Source of the DNA: Enterobacter sp. RIT418
GTDB lineage: Bacteria > Pseudomonadota > Gammaproteobacteria > Enterobacterales > Enterobacteriaceae
NCBI RefSeq assembly: GCF_003057745.1
Contig: NZ_QBJD02000013.1
Span: forward strand, 1-64,000
Direction: 5' to 3'
DNA length: 64,000 nt
The stretch's first letter is position 1. Each line of letters begins with the position of its first letter. Both the position numbers and the translations under genes were made by a program. The notes beneath the pieces were generated by a model. It saw nothing but the letters and a program-made list of their open reading frames with translations, was not told where the DNA came from and did no database searches. Shown piece after piece: positions 1 through 10,646 of this stretch.

Positions 1-13
1 AACTGCCAGGCAT
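1..13 (+). rRNA. rrf: 3' end of a 5S rRNA gene (partial)
   Basis: The first 13 bases match the 3' end of enterobacterial 5S rRNA (closing strand of the terminal stem, ending in GGCAT). They are followed within about 12 bases by a strong intrinsic terminator. The rest of the rRNA operon lies outside the window to the left. The identification rests on a short match, so it is likely but not proven. Confidence 0.75.
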
Positions 14-23
14 CAATTAAGAA

Positions 24-55
24 GAACCCCGTACCGAAAGGTGCGGGGTTTTTTG
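24..55 (+). terminator. rRNA operon terminator
   Basis: An 11-bp stem (25-35 with 40-50, one G-U pair) closed by a GAAA tetraloop is followed by a run of T. This is a strong rho-independent terminator placed directly after the 5S rRNA end. The stretch from here to 219 holds no gene I can support. Confidence 0.9.
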
Positions 56-219
56 CTTTTAGTTTGGCTGAGGCGAAGCTATAACAGTCTGAGAACATTC
101 CAGGATCAGTCCGGTAGTTTATTAGAGAGGAAAAACTACCGACTGAAAGTATTAGTGTTCAACGCTTTAAAGACGGAAAAGCAAAAATATTTAGAGCTTT
201 TCCTGCAGCTAACAAGGCT

Positions 220-1377
220 TCAGGAAGTTTCCTCAAGATAGATGATTTTGTCTGTGTCAAAGCATCTATGCATTTGAATAATCTCAATGTTCATGATGTT
301 TTCATCACAATACTTATCGCCATTCATGATAACGAACTTAACGTTTTTATCCTTCATGCTGAAAAAAGAGGTTCCAAAACATCCCGCAATATTTTTAGGT
401 AATAAGTTCTGGGTATGAAGATACTCTAACGGAATATTGTCCGGAAGCACTGTGATGTTATCACCCAAGGCTGTGCATAGTTCATGATTTAATTCATGAT
501 TGACTGGGTGGCCTTTGTAAATTATGGAAGTATCATTAGGCAGCATCCCTGAAGATTTAAGCTCAGTGATTTTTCTTAACATTGCTTGATGATGTACTGC
601 TCTCTTTTGAATATCGGGACAGTAAGTTGTTAGAAAGAGCGTGGCATCTCTATTTTTTGCTATCGCTGATAATCGTATGCGAAGGTCTTCAGGAATATTT
701 AACAAGCGGTCCCATATTCCATTATTTGATAGCAGCGAGATATCACCCTCTCTATAGGATAAAGGAATTATGAAAGGAAGTAGTTCATCAAAAAAGTGGT
801 TTTTTATCGTTTTGTTATAAAAAGGCTCGAGTAAATAGTACTTTGTATCGATAAAATAATGCCAAATATAATTATCAGCAATATTCCATTCCCATGAGCC
901 AAGAGGTTTATCCATCATTAAAACGTGCTGGAACACTTCCGACCTTTCACGCATCATTGTACTCAATAGTTTACCATCGAATCGACCCATCATAACGCGT
1001 TGGATAATGGTGCCGGTGCCATCATCATACAGATGAAGTTGTAGTTGCTTTAATGATATCTTTGGCAGCACTCTTTGTAATAATGGCACTAATATATCTG
1101 TTTCACGAATAATATTTGTATGAATCTCAATTTTAAAATCCTTTTTATTCGCGATGAATTTAGCAACGCTATCGAGCTTTTGTGATAAATGGTCATTAAC
1201 TTTATAAGCAAATACAGTTCTGCCATTGACTTGATTAGCGTTATTTAACTTTAATCTCTCAAGAATAAGCACACTGAAGACGTTTTCGTCATCAATGGAC
1301 TGAACATAATTTTTCAATTGCTGCGTCAAAGGAAGGGATGCTGGCTCAATAAAGATTTTAAGGGTTTTCATGCTCAT
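220..1377 (-). CDS. GT80-family sialyltransferase-like glycosyltransferase
   Basis: The 385-residue protein resembles the GT80 bacterial sialyltransferases (Pasteurella PM0188/PmST1, Photobacterium, Vibrio), which move sialic acid from CMP-sialate to a galactoside acceptor. Visible family marks in the right order and spacing are an N-terminal EPASLPLTQQL stretch, YDDG at about 117-120 (catalytic Asp region), KGHP at about 288-291 (HP motif that binds CMP), and a GTSFFS stretch at about 335-340 in place of the usual SS motif. There is no signal peptide or membrane segment, so it is probably cytoplasmic and acts on lipooligosaccharide or another surface glycan. ATG at 1377 or two codons later (1371) could be the start; neither has a clear Shine-Dalgarno. 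The gene is clearly AT-richer than all its neighbours and stands alone between the rRNA operon and tRNA-Phe, which suggests horizontal acquisition. Donor and acceptor are unknown; no sialic-acid synthesis genes are in the window. Confidence 0.75.
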   Translation of the reverse strand: MSMKTLKIFIEPASLPLTQQLKNYVQSIDDENVFSVLILERLKLNNANQVNGRTVFAYKVNDHLSQKLDSVAKFIANKKDFKIEIHTNIIRETDILVPLLQRVLPKISLKQLQLHLYDDGTGTIIQRVMMGRFDGKLLSTMMRERSEVFQHVLMMDKPLGSWEWNIADNYIWHYFIDTKYYLLEPFYNKTIKNHFFDELLPFIIPLSYREGDISLLSNNGIWDRLLNIPEDLRIRLSAIAKNRDATLFLTTYCPDIQKRAVHHQAMLRKITELKSSGMLPNDTSIIYKGHPVNHELNHELCTALGDNITVLPDNIPLEYLHTQNLLPKNIAGCFGTSFFSMKDKNVKFVIMNGDKYCDENIMNIEIIQMHRCFDTDKIIYLEETS

Positions 1378-1463
1378 ATTTTGTTAAGTCTTCGTTTTCG
1401 AAAGCGATAATAAAATATTTAATGCAATTTTTGTGCCAGTGATTTTTTGCGCTATTTGGTCAG

Positions 1464-1479
1464 TTTTTTTTGGGGGGGG
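1464..1479. repeat. T8-G8 homopolymer tract upstream of the GT80 gene
   Basis: Eight T followed by eight G on the + strand (C8 then A8 as read toward the gene), about 90-100 bases before its start codon. Such tracts slip during replication and can switch surface-glycan genes when they lie in promoters or reading frames. The rest of 1378-1615 is AT-rich with no other clear element. Confidence 0.6.
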
Positions 1480-1615
1480 AGCAAACAAAAGGAAGTCTTT
1501 CTTCCATAAAAGGAAGATATGTTTCGTATTTAATGAAGTGTTAGCAAAGCCAGGGAGACAAAGCAGACAGTGCGGGTAGATTGAGCGTCAGGGGAAGGAA
1601 CTGTATTTCAAGAAA

Positions 1616-1646
1616 GCAAAAACCCAGCCATAGGCTGGGTTCTTTA
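1616..1646 (-). terminator. tRNA-Phe terminator
   Basis: AACCCAGCC / GGCTGGGTT hairpin with a short loop, followed on the minus strand by a T run, about 10 bases past the tRNA-Phe 3' end. Confidence 0.9.
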
Positions 1647-1651
1647 AATAG

Positions 1652-1727
1652 TGGTGCCCGGACTCGGAATCGAACCAAGGACACGGGGATTTTCAATCCC
1701 CTGCTCTACCGACTGAGCTATCCGGGC
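1652..1727 (-). tRNA. pheU: tRNA-Phe (anticodon GAA)
   Basis: A 76-nt cloverleaf read on the minus strand: acceptor GCCCGGA, D-arm AGCTCAGTCGG, anticodon loop with GAA, T-arm GGTTCGATTCC, and encoded CCA at the 3' end. It occupies the pheU position of E. coli, beside yjdC and dsbD. tRNA-Phe genes are common integration targets, and the GT80 gene sits on the 3' side where an insert would lie. I saw no second copy of the tRNA 3' end that would mark an attachment site. Confidence 0.97.
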
Positions 1728-1737
1728 AACGGAGCGC

Positions 1738-1766
1738 ATTAAACCGCAATCACGCCTGACCGTCAA
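1738..1766 (-). promoter_or_regulatory. tRNA-Phe promoter
   Basis: On the minus strand TTGACG (1766-1761) is separated by 17 bases from TTTAAT (1743-1738), followed by a GC-rich discriminator, as is usual for stringently controlled stable RNA promoters. Confidence 0.85.
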
Positions 1767-1854
1767 CATTATTTCGGGAAAAGTCGTTCAACTGCTTAAC
1801 TTTGCGACAATCTGACGGTTTACGAAGCGAAAAGGGTAAATTTATCTCTGCAGC

Positions 1855-2430
1855 TTAGGTCAATGCCCCACCCATACGACACTGCGCAAAGCGCAGAATA
1901 TCCTCTGCCAGACGATGTGCTGTTTCCACGTCGGCCTGACTACGGTTGACCAGCATGCGGCTCAGGCAGCCTTCCAGAACCAACTCCATCTGTTTCGCCA
2001 CCATTGCAGGATCGTCCACTTCAAGCGTGGTCAGCAGTTCATGGGTAAAGTCATGCGCCGCACGCTTTTGCTGATCCGCCAACTGGTGAATCGGATGGCC
2101 AGGGTCCGGATAGAACGTGCAGGCCGCGATAAACAGGCAGCCGGGATAGCGGTTATTGCTTACGCATTCGCTTAGCGCGGTGTACCGCGCCAGAAGCTTT
2201 TGCTCGGCAGTTAATTCTTCATTCAGCATTAGCTGCCTGCGCCAGACATCAACCTGCTGGCTAAGGTAGCGCAGCGCATCGTAAAGCAGCGCTTCTTTAT
2301 CAGGCCAGAAGCGTGTTAATTCATTCAGAGGGTAATCGATACGGTCGGCGACCATCTCAAGCGTGGTGCTGGCGATCCCTTGAATCTCAAGTAACTGCAG
2401 GGCTTGTCCCAGTACGTCTTCGCGTTGCAC
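1855..2430 (-). CDS. yjdC: TetR-family transcriptional regulator YjdC
   Basis: A 191-residue TetR-type repressor. The N-terminal helix-turn-helix (about 8-50) contains the [18 protein letters not shown] segment, and the remainder is a helical ligand/dimer domain closely matching E. coli YjdC. I chose the GTG at 2430 because GGAGGAG lies six bases upstream and the protein then matches the known length; an upstream TTG at 2454 has no ribosome site. It follows dsbD on the same strand with a gap of about 48 bases, so it may be co-transcribed with it. The target genes are not known with certainty. Confidence 0.92.
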   Translation of the reverse strand: MQREDVLGQALQLLEIQGIASTTLEMVADRIDYPLNELTRFWPDKEALLYDALRYLSQQVDVWRRQLMLNEELTAEQKLLARYTALSECVSNNRYPGCLFIAACTFYPDPGHPIHQLADQQKRAAHDFTHELLTTLEVDDPAMVAKQMELVLEGCLSRMLVNRSQADVETAHRLAEDILRFAQCRMGGALT

Positions 2431-2478
2431 GGTGTTCTCCTCCGCTATTCCCAACGGTTATCCCGTTTAAAGTGTTGT

Positions 2479-4188
2479 TTACGGTTGGCGATTGCGCAAA
2501 TGTGCGCTGAAGGCCGATGCATCCATAAAACCGGTTACGCGCTGCGCCGGCAGCTCAATGCCCTGCTCGTCGAAAAACAGAATTGTCGGCAGGCCGAGGA
2601 CGCTGAGCTGCTTTAGCAGGGCCTTATCCTGCGCGTTATTCGCCGTTACGTTCGCCTGAAGCAGAACCGTATCTTTCAGCTCGCTTTGCACCTGCGGCGC
2701 GCTAAAGGTGTACTTTTCAAACTCTTTGCAGGCGACGCACCAGTCGGCGTACAGATCGAGCATAACAGGCTTGCCTTTTGCCTGCGCGAGCGCGGCGTTG
2801 AGATCGTCTACGTTCCTAATCTGCGTAAAATTAAGATGCGCCTGCGTCTGCTGGACCGATGCGCCAAACGCCCAGTCCTGCAGCGGGCGTACGCTTACCA
2901 GCGCGGCGGCAAGAAGCATGATTTGCACCAGGCGCATCCACGGTTTTTTCGCCCCAAGGCTCACGATGAATGCCCATGAGAAGAAGGCCACGCCGAGCAT
3001 CGCCCACAGGCGAATGCCCCAGACATCGCCGATGATACGCTCCAGCAGGAACACCGGTAATGCCAGAATGACAAAGCCAAACGCGGTTTTCACCGCCTCC
3101 ATCCACGGGCCGCTTTTCGGCAGCAGGCGATTGCCAAATACCGTCACGAGGATAAGCGGAAGCCCCATCCCCAGCGCGTAAAGATACAGCGTCCCGCCGC
3201 CGAGCCACATATTGCCGCTTTGGGCGATGTACAGCAGGATGGCGCTTAGCGGCGCAGTGGTGCAGGGCGAGCAGATCAGCCCGGCAATAGCGCCCATTGC
3301 AAATACCCCGCCAGCGGAACCGCCCTGCTGACGGTTGCTCATCAGCGTTAGGCGAGTTTGCAGAGAAGAGGGCAGCTGCAGGGTGAACAGGCCAAACATC
3401 GACAGCGCCAGCAGGATAAATACTGCTGAAAGGCCGATGAGCACATAAGGATGCTGGAGCGCTGCCTGAAACTGTAGCCCGGCTGCCGCGACCACCAGAC
3501 CCAGCGCGGTATAGGTCAGCGCCATGCCCTGCACGTAAATAAACGCCAGCAGAAGCGCTCGGGCGGTCGAAAGACGCCGCTTACCGCCCAGCACAATCCC
3601 GGAAATCAACGGATACATGGGCAGTACGCAGGGGGTAAACGCGATTCCAATGCCAATCAGTAAAGCCCATAGCGCGGAGAAGGGCATGCCTGAAGCCGCT
3701 TCATCTTCATTTTTCGCATTGGCCTTCTCCCCTGAGGTGAGGGGAGAAACAGCGGCAGACGCTTTGACTGCGGTAAGCGGAACGACCTTTGTTTCAGGAG
3801 GATAACAAAAGCCTGCGTCAGCACAGCCCTGGTAGGTGACGGTCAGGGTTGCGCCTTTATCCGCCTGGTTGACCGTCACGGGCACGCTTAAGCGCTGACG
3901 ATAGATCTCGCTTTTGCCGTAGAATTCGTCCTCGTGCCATTCGCCTGATGGCATCTGCAGTGCGCCCACGCTTGCACCGGAAGGCGTAATGCTTACCTGC
4001 TTACGGTAAAGGTAATAACCCTCTTTCACCTGCCAGGTGAGATTAAGATCGTGCTGATTTTGCTGAAAGTCGAAAACAAACGCCTGGTCGGCAGGAATAA
4101 AATTTGAACGGTCGGGTGCATCAAACAGCCCGGCAAAAGCTGACGTGCTGCACAGCAGCAGGATCAGCGCAAGGAAACGTTGAGCCAT
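2479..4188 (-). CDS. dsbD: Thiol:disulfide interchange protein DsbD
   Basis: This inner-membrane reductant conduit passes electrons from cytoplasmic thioredoxin to periplasmic DsbC, DsbG and CcmG. Of 569 residues, a signal peptide covers about 1-19. The alpha domain has the C122/C128 pair in GCADAGFC. The eight-helix beta domain has C187 (FTPCVLP) and a partner in GLICSPC. The C-terminal thioredoxin-like gamma domain has CVAC at 484-487. The linker between alpha and beta (about 139-168) differs from the E. coli linker and is partly encoded by a perfect 9-bp palindrome (3725-3748) belonging to a repeat family otherwise seen between genes here. Its 5' end overlaps the cutA 3' end by 25 bases, which suggests coupled translation. 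Confidence 0.98.
   Translation of the reverse strand: MAQRFLALILLLCSTSAFAGLFDAPDRSNFIPADQAFVFDFQQNQHDLNLTWQVKEGYYLYRKQVSITPSGASVGALQMPSGEWHEDEFYGKSEIYRQRLSVPVTVNQADKGATLTVTYQGCADAGFCYPPETKVVPLTAVKASAAVSPLTSGEKANAKNEDEAASGMPFSALWALLIGIGIAFTPCVLPMYPLISGIVLGGKRRLSTARALLLAFIYVQGMALTYTALGLVVAAAGLQFQAALQHPYVLIGLSAVFILLALSMFGLFTLQLPSSLQTRLTLMSNRQQGGSAGGVFAMGAIAGLICSPCTTAPLSAILLYIAQSGNMWLGGGTLYLYALGMGLPLILVTVFGNRLLPKSGPWMEAVKTAFGFVILALPVFLLERIIGDVWGIRLWAMLGVAFFSWAFIVSLGAKKPWMRLVQIMLLAAALVSVRPLQDWAFGASVQQTQAHLNFTQIRNVDDLNAALAQAKGKPVMLDLYADWCVACKEFEKYTFSAPQVQSELKDTVLLQANVTANNAQDKALLKQLSVLGLPTILFFDEQGIELPAQRVTGFMDASAFSAHLRNRQP
3725..3748. repeat. Palindromic repeat inside dsbD linker
   Basis: TTCTCCCCT (3725-3733) and AGGGGAGAA (3740-3748) form a perfect 9-bp stem with a 6-base loop. 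It looks like the CCCTCTCC/GGAGAGGG palindromes found between genes elsewhere in the window, but here it lies in the DsbD coding sequence and encodes residues around SPLTSGEK without breaking the frame. Confidence 0.6.
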
Positions 4189-4487
4189 GAGAGATAATCG
4201 TTATCGCCGTGGACCACTGGCAAAACCAGCAGCTCCGGGGTTTGGTAAGGATGATGAGATTTGAGGCAGTCAAGGAGCGCCTGCTGGTTCCCCAGGTTGG
4301 TTTTAAGCAACATCTGGACTTCGTACTCCTGCTCCAGCTTGCCTTCCCAATAGTAGAGGGAAGTCGCGCCGGGCAGAATCGTTACGCAGGCCGCCAGTTT
4401 TTCGGCCAGCACTTTGGCGGCGAGATCCTGGGCGGAAGCTTCATCAGGAGCGGTACAAAGCACAACAACAGCGTCAGGCGTGTTCAC
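4164..4487 (-). CDS. cutA: Divalent-cation tolerance protein CutA
   Basis: A 107-residue small trimeric CutA1-family protein (PII-like fold) linked to copper tolerance; its precise role is unsettled. The hallmark [20 protein letters not shown] region (about 32-51) and the C-terminal [16 protein letters not shown] are present. The GTG start at 4487 has a strong AGGAGG seven bases upstream. E. coli CutA is slightly longer at the N-terminus. It overlaps dsbD by 25 bases and probably shares a transcript with it. Confidence 0.96.
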   Translation of the reverse strand: MNTPDAVVVLCTAPDEASAQDLAAKVLAEKLAACVTILPGATSLYYWEGKLEQEYEVQMLLKTNLGNQQALLDCLKSHHPYQTPELLVLPVVHGDNDYLSWLNVSLR

Positions 4488-4548
4488 AAGTCGACCTCCT
4501 CATCACGAAAGTCTTCACTATATCACGCAAGCGGATTGGTCATTAAAG

Positions 4549-4575
4549 AAACGGGCCGCAGAGCGACCCGTTTTT
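4549..4575 (-). terminator. dcuA terminator
   Basis: AAACGGG (4549-4555) pairs with CCCGTTT (4567-4573), 26 bases past the dcuA stop. The T run is short on the minus side and better on the plus side, so it may be bidirectional. Confidence 0.6.
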
Positions 4576-4600
4576 AACTATTTTTACAGCGGCAAAACCT

Positions 4601-5902
4601 TTACAGCACGAGGCCGCCGATGATAAATCCGAGGATGACGCACAGGCTGATGGCAACGACGCCTGGGATCAGGAAGGCATGGTTAAACACATATTTACCG
4701 ATACGGGTAGAGCCCGTGTCATCCATTTCAACCGCCGCCAGCAGGGTTGGATAGGTTGGCAGGACAAACAGCGCGGAGACCGCGGCAAAGGAAGCGATTG
4801 CCGTTAACGGCGTGACCCCAAGCATCAGGGCCGCTGGCATCAACGCTTTCGTGGTGGCCGCCTGAGAGTAGAGCAGAGTCGCGGCAAAGAACAGCACCAC
4901 GGCCAGCAGCCACGGGTAGTTGTGCAGCAGGTCACCCGCGACGGTCTGGATATCGCTGATGTGGGCTTTCACGAAGGTATCGCCAAGCCATGCCACGCCA
5001 AGCACGCAGACGCAGGCGCTCATGCCGGATTTGAAGGTGCTGGCATTCAGCACTTCGCTGGTATCGATCTTACAGGTGATGCTAATCAGCGTGGCGATGG
5101 TCAGCATAAAGACCACGATGGCTTCGTTACGCGGCAGTACCGGGTTCTGAATCAGCCCCACGGTATCGCTGATGGCGGTGGCGTAGAACATTACCGCGAT
5201 AATCCCGATCAGGAACAGCAGCACGGCACGTTTCGCGTGCGGCTTCAGCTCAAAGACCTGGCTACCGCGCAGGCTGACTTCGCCTTTAGCCAAACGCTCC
5301 TGATATACCGGATCGTCCTTCAGTTCGGCGCCGAGGAAGTTGCACAGTACGGCGGTGATCATCACGGCGATCAGCGTCACCGGAATACAAATCGCCAGCA
5401 GCGTCAGGTAGCTCACGCCCAATGGCTCAAGAATGCCGGCGAAGAAAACCACGGCGGCAGAAATCGGTGATGCGGTGATGGCAATCTGTGACGCCACAAC
5501 GGCAATCGAAAGCGGGCGAGACGGGCGAATGCCCTGCTCTTTTGCCACTTCGGTAATGACAGGCAGCGTAGAGAACGCCGTGTGGCCCGTTCCCGCCAGA
5601 ATGGTCATAAACCAGGTTACCAGAGGAGCAAGGAAGGTGATGTATTTAGGGTGGCGGCGCAGCATACGTTCTGCCAGACTCACCAGATAGTCCATCCCGC
5701 CCGCGACCTGCATGGCTGCGATAGCGGCGATAACCGCCATGATGATTTCGATGACGTCAAACGGGATGGCGCCAGGTTTAATTTGAAAGAGTAGGGTGAG
5801 TACAAGCACGCCGAGGCCCCCGGCAAAACCAATGCCGATCCCCCCAAGCCGTGCGCCTAAGTAAATCGCCAACAGCACGACGGCGAGTTCTGCTCCAAAC
5901 AT
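4601..5902 (-). CDS. dcuA: Anaerobic C4-dicarboxylate transporter DcuA
   Basis: A 433-residue, very hydrophobic carrier of the Dcu family that exchanges or takes up aspartate, fumarate, malate and succinate. The N-terminus (LLAIYLGARLGGIGIGFAGG) and the VLPTYPTLLAAVEMDDTGSTRIGK stretch near 375-398 are typical. ATG at 5902 has AAGGAAGG upstream. Position next to aspA supports DcuA rather than DcuB. Aspartate brought in by DcuA is deaminated by AspA to fumarate, which the frd complex in this window can reduce. Confidence 0.95.
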   Translation of the reverse strand: MFGAELAVVLLAIYLGARLGGIGIGFAGGLGVLVLTLLFQIKPGAIPFDVIEIIMAVIAAIAAMQVAGGMDYLVSLAERMLRRHPKYITFLAPLVTWFMTILAGTGHTAFSTLPVITEVAKEQGIRPSRPLSIAVVASQIAITASPISAAVVFFAGILEPLGVSYLTLLAICIPVTLIAVMITAVLCNFLGAELKDDPVYQERLAKGEVSLRGSQVFELKPHAKRAVLLFLIGIIAVMFYATAISDTVGLIQNPVLPRNEAIVVFMLTIATLISITCKIDTSEVLNASTFKSGMSACVCVLGVAWLGDTFVKAHISDIQTVAGDLLHNYPWLLAVVLFFAATLLYSQAATTKALMPAALMLGVTPLTAIASFAAVSALFVLPTYPTLLAAVEMDDTGSTRIGKYVFNHAFLIPGVVAISLCVILGFIIGGLVL

Positions 5903-5969
5903 AACGACCTTCCTTGCTTATTAACAAGTTGATATTAAATTGTTGTGTAATTGGTAAAGCCTGAAAAGA

Positions 5970-6001
5970 AAAAAGGCACGTCACTCAGTGACGTGCCTTT
6001 C
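5970..6001 (-). terminator. aspA terminator
   Basis: A near-perfect hairpin (AAAGGCACGTCAC paired with GTGACGTGCCTTT, 3-base loop) has a T run on the minus strand. It lies between aspA and dcuA, so read-through is probably needed for any joint transcript. Confidence 0.9.
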
Positions 6002-6020
6002 GGATTCCTACCCGGAACGG

Positions 6021-7457
6021 TTACTGTTCGCTTTCATCGGTATAACGCTTCGCTTTATACGCCGGATGCATCAGGTTCTGAGCAGAGAAGATATCGTCCA
6101 GCTCGGCTTCGGTCAACAGGCCGCGCTCCAATACCACTTCACGCACGCTCTTACCGGTTTCGGCACAAATCTTCCCAACGATGTCACCGTTGTGGTGGCC
6201 AATGAACGGGTTAAGGTAAGTCACAATCCCGATGGAGTTGTACACATAGCCTTCACACACTTCTTTATTCGCGGTGATGCCGTTGATGCATTTTTCCAGC
6301 AGGTTATAGCAGGCGTTGGTCAGGATGTGGATGGATTCAAACATCGCCTGGCCAATGACCGGCTCCATTACGTTCAGCTGCAGCTGACCGGCTTCGGACG
6401 CCATAGTAACGGTCGTATCGTTGCCGATGACCTTAAAGCAGACCTGGTTCACCACCTCCGGCACAACCGGGTTTACTTTTGCCGGCATGATGGACGAACC
6501 GGCCTGCAGCTCTGGCAGGTTGATTTCATTAAGGCCAGCGCGCGGGCCGGAGGAGAGCAGGCGCAGGTCATTACAGATTTTGGACAGCTTAACGGCCAGA
6601 CGCTTCAGGGCACTGTGAACCATCACGTATGCGCCGCAGTCGGACGTTGCTTCAATCAGGTCTTCTGCTGGAACTACTGGCAGGTTAGACACTTCCGCCA
6701 GCTTCTGTACCGCCAGCTGCTGATAGCCATCCGGCGTGTTCAGACGTGTACCGATGGCGGTAGCGCCGAGGTTCACTTCCAGCAGCAGCTCGGAGGTGCG
6801 CAGCAGGTTTTTGGTCTCTTCATTCAACAGGACGTTAAACGCATGGAATTCCTGACCGAGGGTCATCGGAACGGCATCCTGCAGCTGGGTACGGCCCATC
6901 TTCAGAATATCCTGGAACTCAACGGCTTTACGCTGGAAGCCATCGCCCAGCTGGTTAATCGCGTCGACCAGCTTCACCACGGAGGCATACACCGCGATGC
7001 GGAAGCCGGTTGGGTAAGCGTCGTTAGTCGACTGGCATTTATTCACATGGTCGTTCGGGTTCAGGTACTGATATTCACCTTTCTGATGACCCATCAGCTC
7101 AAGGCCGATGTTTGCCAGCACTTCGTTGGTATTCATGTTGACGGAAGTCCCCGCACCGCCCTGATAGACGTCAACCGGGAACTGGTCCATGCATTTGCCG
7201 TTGTTCAGCACTTCATCGCAGGCGGCGATAATCGCATTTGCGGCGCTTTTAGGAATGGTTTGCAGCTCTTTGTTCGCCAGTGCTGCGGCCTTTTTCACCA
7301 TCACCATGCCACGCACAAATTCAGGGATGTCGCTGATTTTGCTGTTGCTGATGTAGAAGTTTTCAATCGCTCTCAGAGTGTGAACACCATAGTAGGCATC
7401 CGCTGGAACTTCCCTGGTACCCAACAAATCTTCTTCGATACGAATGTTGTTTAACAT
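6021..7457 (-). CDS. aspA: Aspartate ammonia-lyase (aspartase)
   Basis: A 478-residue member of the fumarase/aspartase superfamily, converting L-aspartate to fumarate and ammonia. The family signature [11 protein letters not shown] is present at about residues 317-327. Other conserved pieces are [13 protein letters not shown] and [17 protein letters not shown], which hold active-site residues. The length equals that of E. coli AspA. ATG at 7457 follows AGAAGG. A long open frame on the opposite strand (5988-7454) is a shadow. Confidence 0.98.
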   Translation of the reverse strand: MLNNIRIEEDLLGTREVPADAYYGVHTLRAIENFYISNSKISDIPEFVRGMVMVKKAAALANKELQTIPKSAANAIIAACDEVLNNGKCMDQFPVDVYQGGAGTSVNMNTNEVLANIGLELMGHQKGEYQYLNPNDHVNKCQSTNDAYPTGFRIAVYASVVKLVDAINQLGDGFQRKAVEFQDILKMGRTQLQDAVPMTLGQEFHAFNVLLNEETKNLLRTSELLLEVNLGATAIGTRLNTPDGYQQLAVQKLAEVSNLPVVPAEDLIEATSDCGAYVMVHSALKRLAVKLSKICNDLRLLSSGPRAGLNEINLPELQAGSSIMPAKVNPVVPEVVNQVCFKVIGNDTTVTMASEAGQLQLNVMEPVIGQAMFESIHILTNACYNLLEKCINGITANKEVCEGYVYNSIGIVTYLNPFIGHHNGDIVGKICAETGKSVREVVLERGLLTEAELDDIFSAQNLMHPAYKAKRYTDESEQ

Positions 7458-7792
7458 GTGAACCTTCTTTTAAAGCTGCCGATGGATTGTACTAAACACA
7501 CAGTATATATGTGGTTTTGAATATTTTCTGGCCGACGATTATTCCCTCAATCAGCCCGATGTTCGAGATCATATGCTGATGATAGCGAATTGCCGTAATC
7601 TGGATCACTTATTATCGCCCCGATTCGATGATAATTATTAATCTGTGAAATAAGTCACCGCTTTAATATTTCCAGAAAAAATATCCGTGCAAACCGATTG
7701 AAATTTGGCTAACCGCCTCCACCTCTAGCTGACGCACGTTGCGAACACATTCAGTCAGGCGCCAGGCGGCGCTTGCCCTACAGGAGATACCG
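7458..7792. promoter_or_regulatory. aspA / fxsA divergent control region
   Basis: This 335-base AT-rich gap separates divergent aspA and fxsA. It holds a CRP-like site (7644-7659), a TATACT-like -10 for aspA on the minus strand near 7505, and a short GC-rich segment near 7758-7785. No further gene is visible. Confidence 0.6.
7644..7659 (+). promoter_or_regulatory. CRP-binding site (candidate)
   Basis: TGTGA-N6-TCACC, one mismatch from the TGTGA-N6-TCACA consensus, in the gap between divergent aspA and fxsA. aspA is known to be catabolite-regulated in E. coli, but this site is rather distant from the likely aspA promoter. Confidence 0.6.
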
Positions 7793-8257
7793 GTGCGCTG
7801 GATACCGTTTATTGCTTTCTTCCTCTACGTTTACGTCGAGATTTCCATTTTTATTCAGGTCGCCCACGTGCTGGGCGTCCTGCTGACCTTAATCCTGGTC
7901 ATTTTCACCTCGGTTATCGGCATGTCGCTGGTGCGCAACCAGGGTTTCAAAAACTTCCTGTTAATGCAGCAGAAGATGGCCGCAGGAGAAAGCCCGGCCG
8001 CCGAGATGATCAAAAGCGTGTCGCTCATTATTGCGGGCCTGCTGCTGATTCTGCCGGGTTTCTTCACCGATTTCCTTGGCCTGTTGCTTCTGCTCCCGCC
8101 GGTGCAAAAGCATCTGACCCTGAAGCTGCTGCCGCATCTCCGCTTCAGCCGGATGCCGGGCGGTGGTTTCAGCACGGGGCCGGGTGAAACCTTCGACGGG
8201 GAATATCAGCGCAAGGACGAGCAGCACGATCGCCTGGACCATAAAGACGATCGTTGA
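7793..8257 (+). CDS. fxsA: Membrane protein FxsA
   Basis: A 154-residue inner-membrane protein of the FxsA family; overproduction of E. coli FxsA relieves F exclusion of phage T7. The first 25 residues and the 70-110 region are strongly hydrophobic (FIAFFLYVYVEISIFIQVAHVLGV; LLLILPGFFTDFLGLLLLLPP), and the C-terminus is charged. The GTG at 7793 is chosen because AGGAG lies seven bases upstream and it matches the RWIPFIAFF start of the family; an ATG further upstream would add an unrelated leader. Its native function is unknown. Confidence 0.93.
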   Translation: MRWIPFIAFFLYVYVEISIFIQVAHVLGVLLTLILVIFTSVIGMSLVRNQGFKNFLLMQQKMAAGESPAAEMIKSVSLIIAGLLLILPGFFTDFLGLLLLLPPVQKHLTLKLLPHLRFSRMPGGGFSTGPGETFDGEYQRKDEQHDRLDHKDDR

Positions 8258-8710
<453 letters not shown>

Positions 8711-8736
8711 TTACGCACGAAACTGTACGAATTTGA

Positions 8737-10392
<1,656 letters not shown>

Positions 10393-10402
10393 TTTAATCT
10401 TC

Positions 10403-10511
10403 ATACTTCAAGCCGCAGGCGCGTTGACGGCGTTCGCTCACCCCAGTCACTTACTTATGTAAGCTCCTGGGGATTCACGAACTTGTCGCCTTCCTGCAAC
10501 TTGAATTATTC
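10403..10511. repeat. ERIC repeat element
   Basis: A roughly 109-base imperfect palindrome whose two halves both run from TTCAAG through GCAGG and GTTCG to CCCCAG and the central TTACTTA. The core matches the enterobacterial repetitive intergenic consensus, including the segment used for the ERIC1R primer (ATGTAAGCTCCTGGGG...). It lies between groL and yjeI. Confidence 0.9.
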
Positions 10512-10539
10512 GATTAAATAAATATCTCGCAAAAAATGA

Positions 10540-10574
10540 GAAACCCCTGGGCAGAAATGTCTGGGGGTTTTTCT
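10540..10574 (+). terminator. groSL terminator
   Basis: AAACCCCTGG... paired with ...CTGGGGGTTT followed by TTCTTTT, beyond the ERIC element; transcripts of groSL may therefore carry the ERIC hairpin. Confidence 0.85.
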
Positions 10575-10646
10575 TTTGGTCATCTTTTAGGTATAAGATT
10601 CACACACGGACAACTACTGTCCAGCTTATTGAAATCGAGGAATAAC

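Noticed and set aside
41..241. 66-residue frame starting in the rRNA terminator
   Set aside because: It begins inside the terminator hairpin, has no ribosome site and ends inside the GT80 gene.
1..1727. Integrated genomic island with attachment sites at pheU
   Set aside because: Only one foreign-looking gene is present; I found no integrase and no second copy of the tRNA 3' end in the visible part.
2431..2454. TTG start for yjdC at 2454
   Set aside because: No ribosome site; GTG at 2430 has GGAGGAG at ideal distance and matches the family length.
5988..7454. 488-residue open frame opposite aspA
   Set aside because: It is the mirror of a highly conserved gene; its sequence is low-grade antisense translation with no family resemblance, ribosome site or promoter.
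10393..10535. Small RNA gene in the groL-yjeI gap
   Set aside because: The strong palindrome is explained by an ERIC element; no separate promoter is visible.
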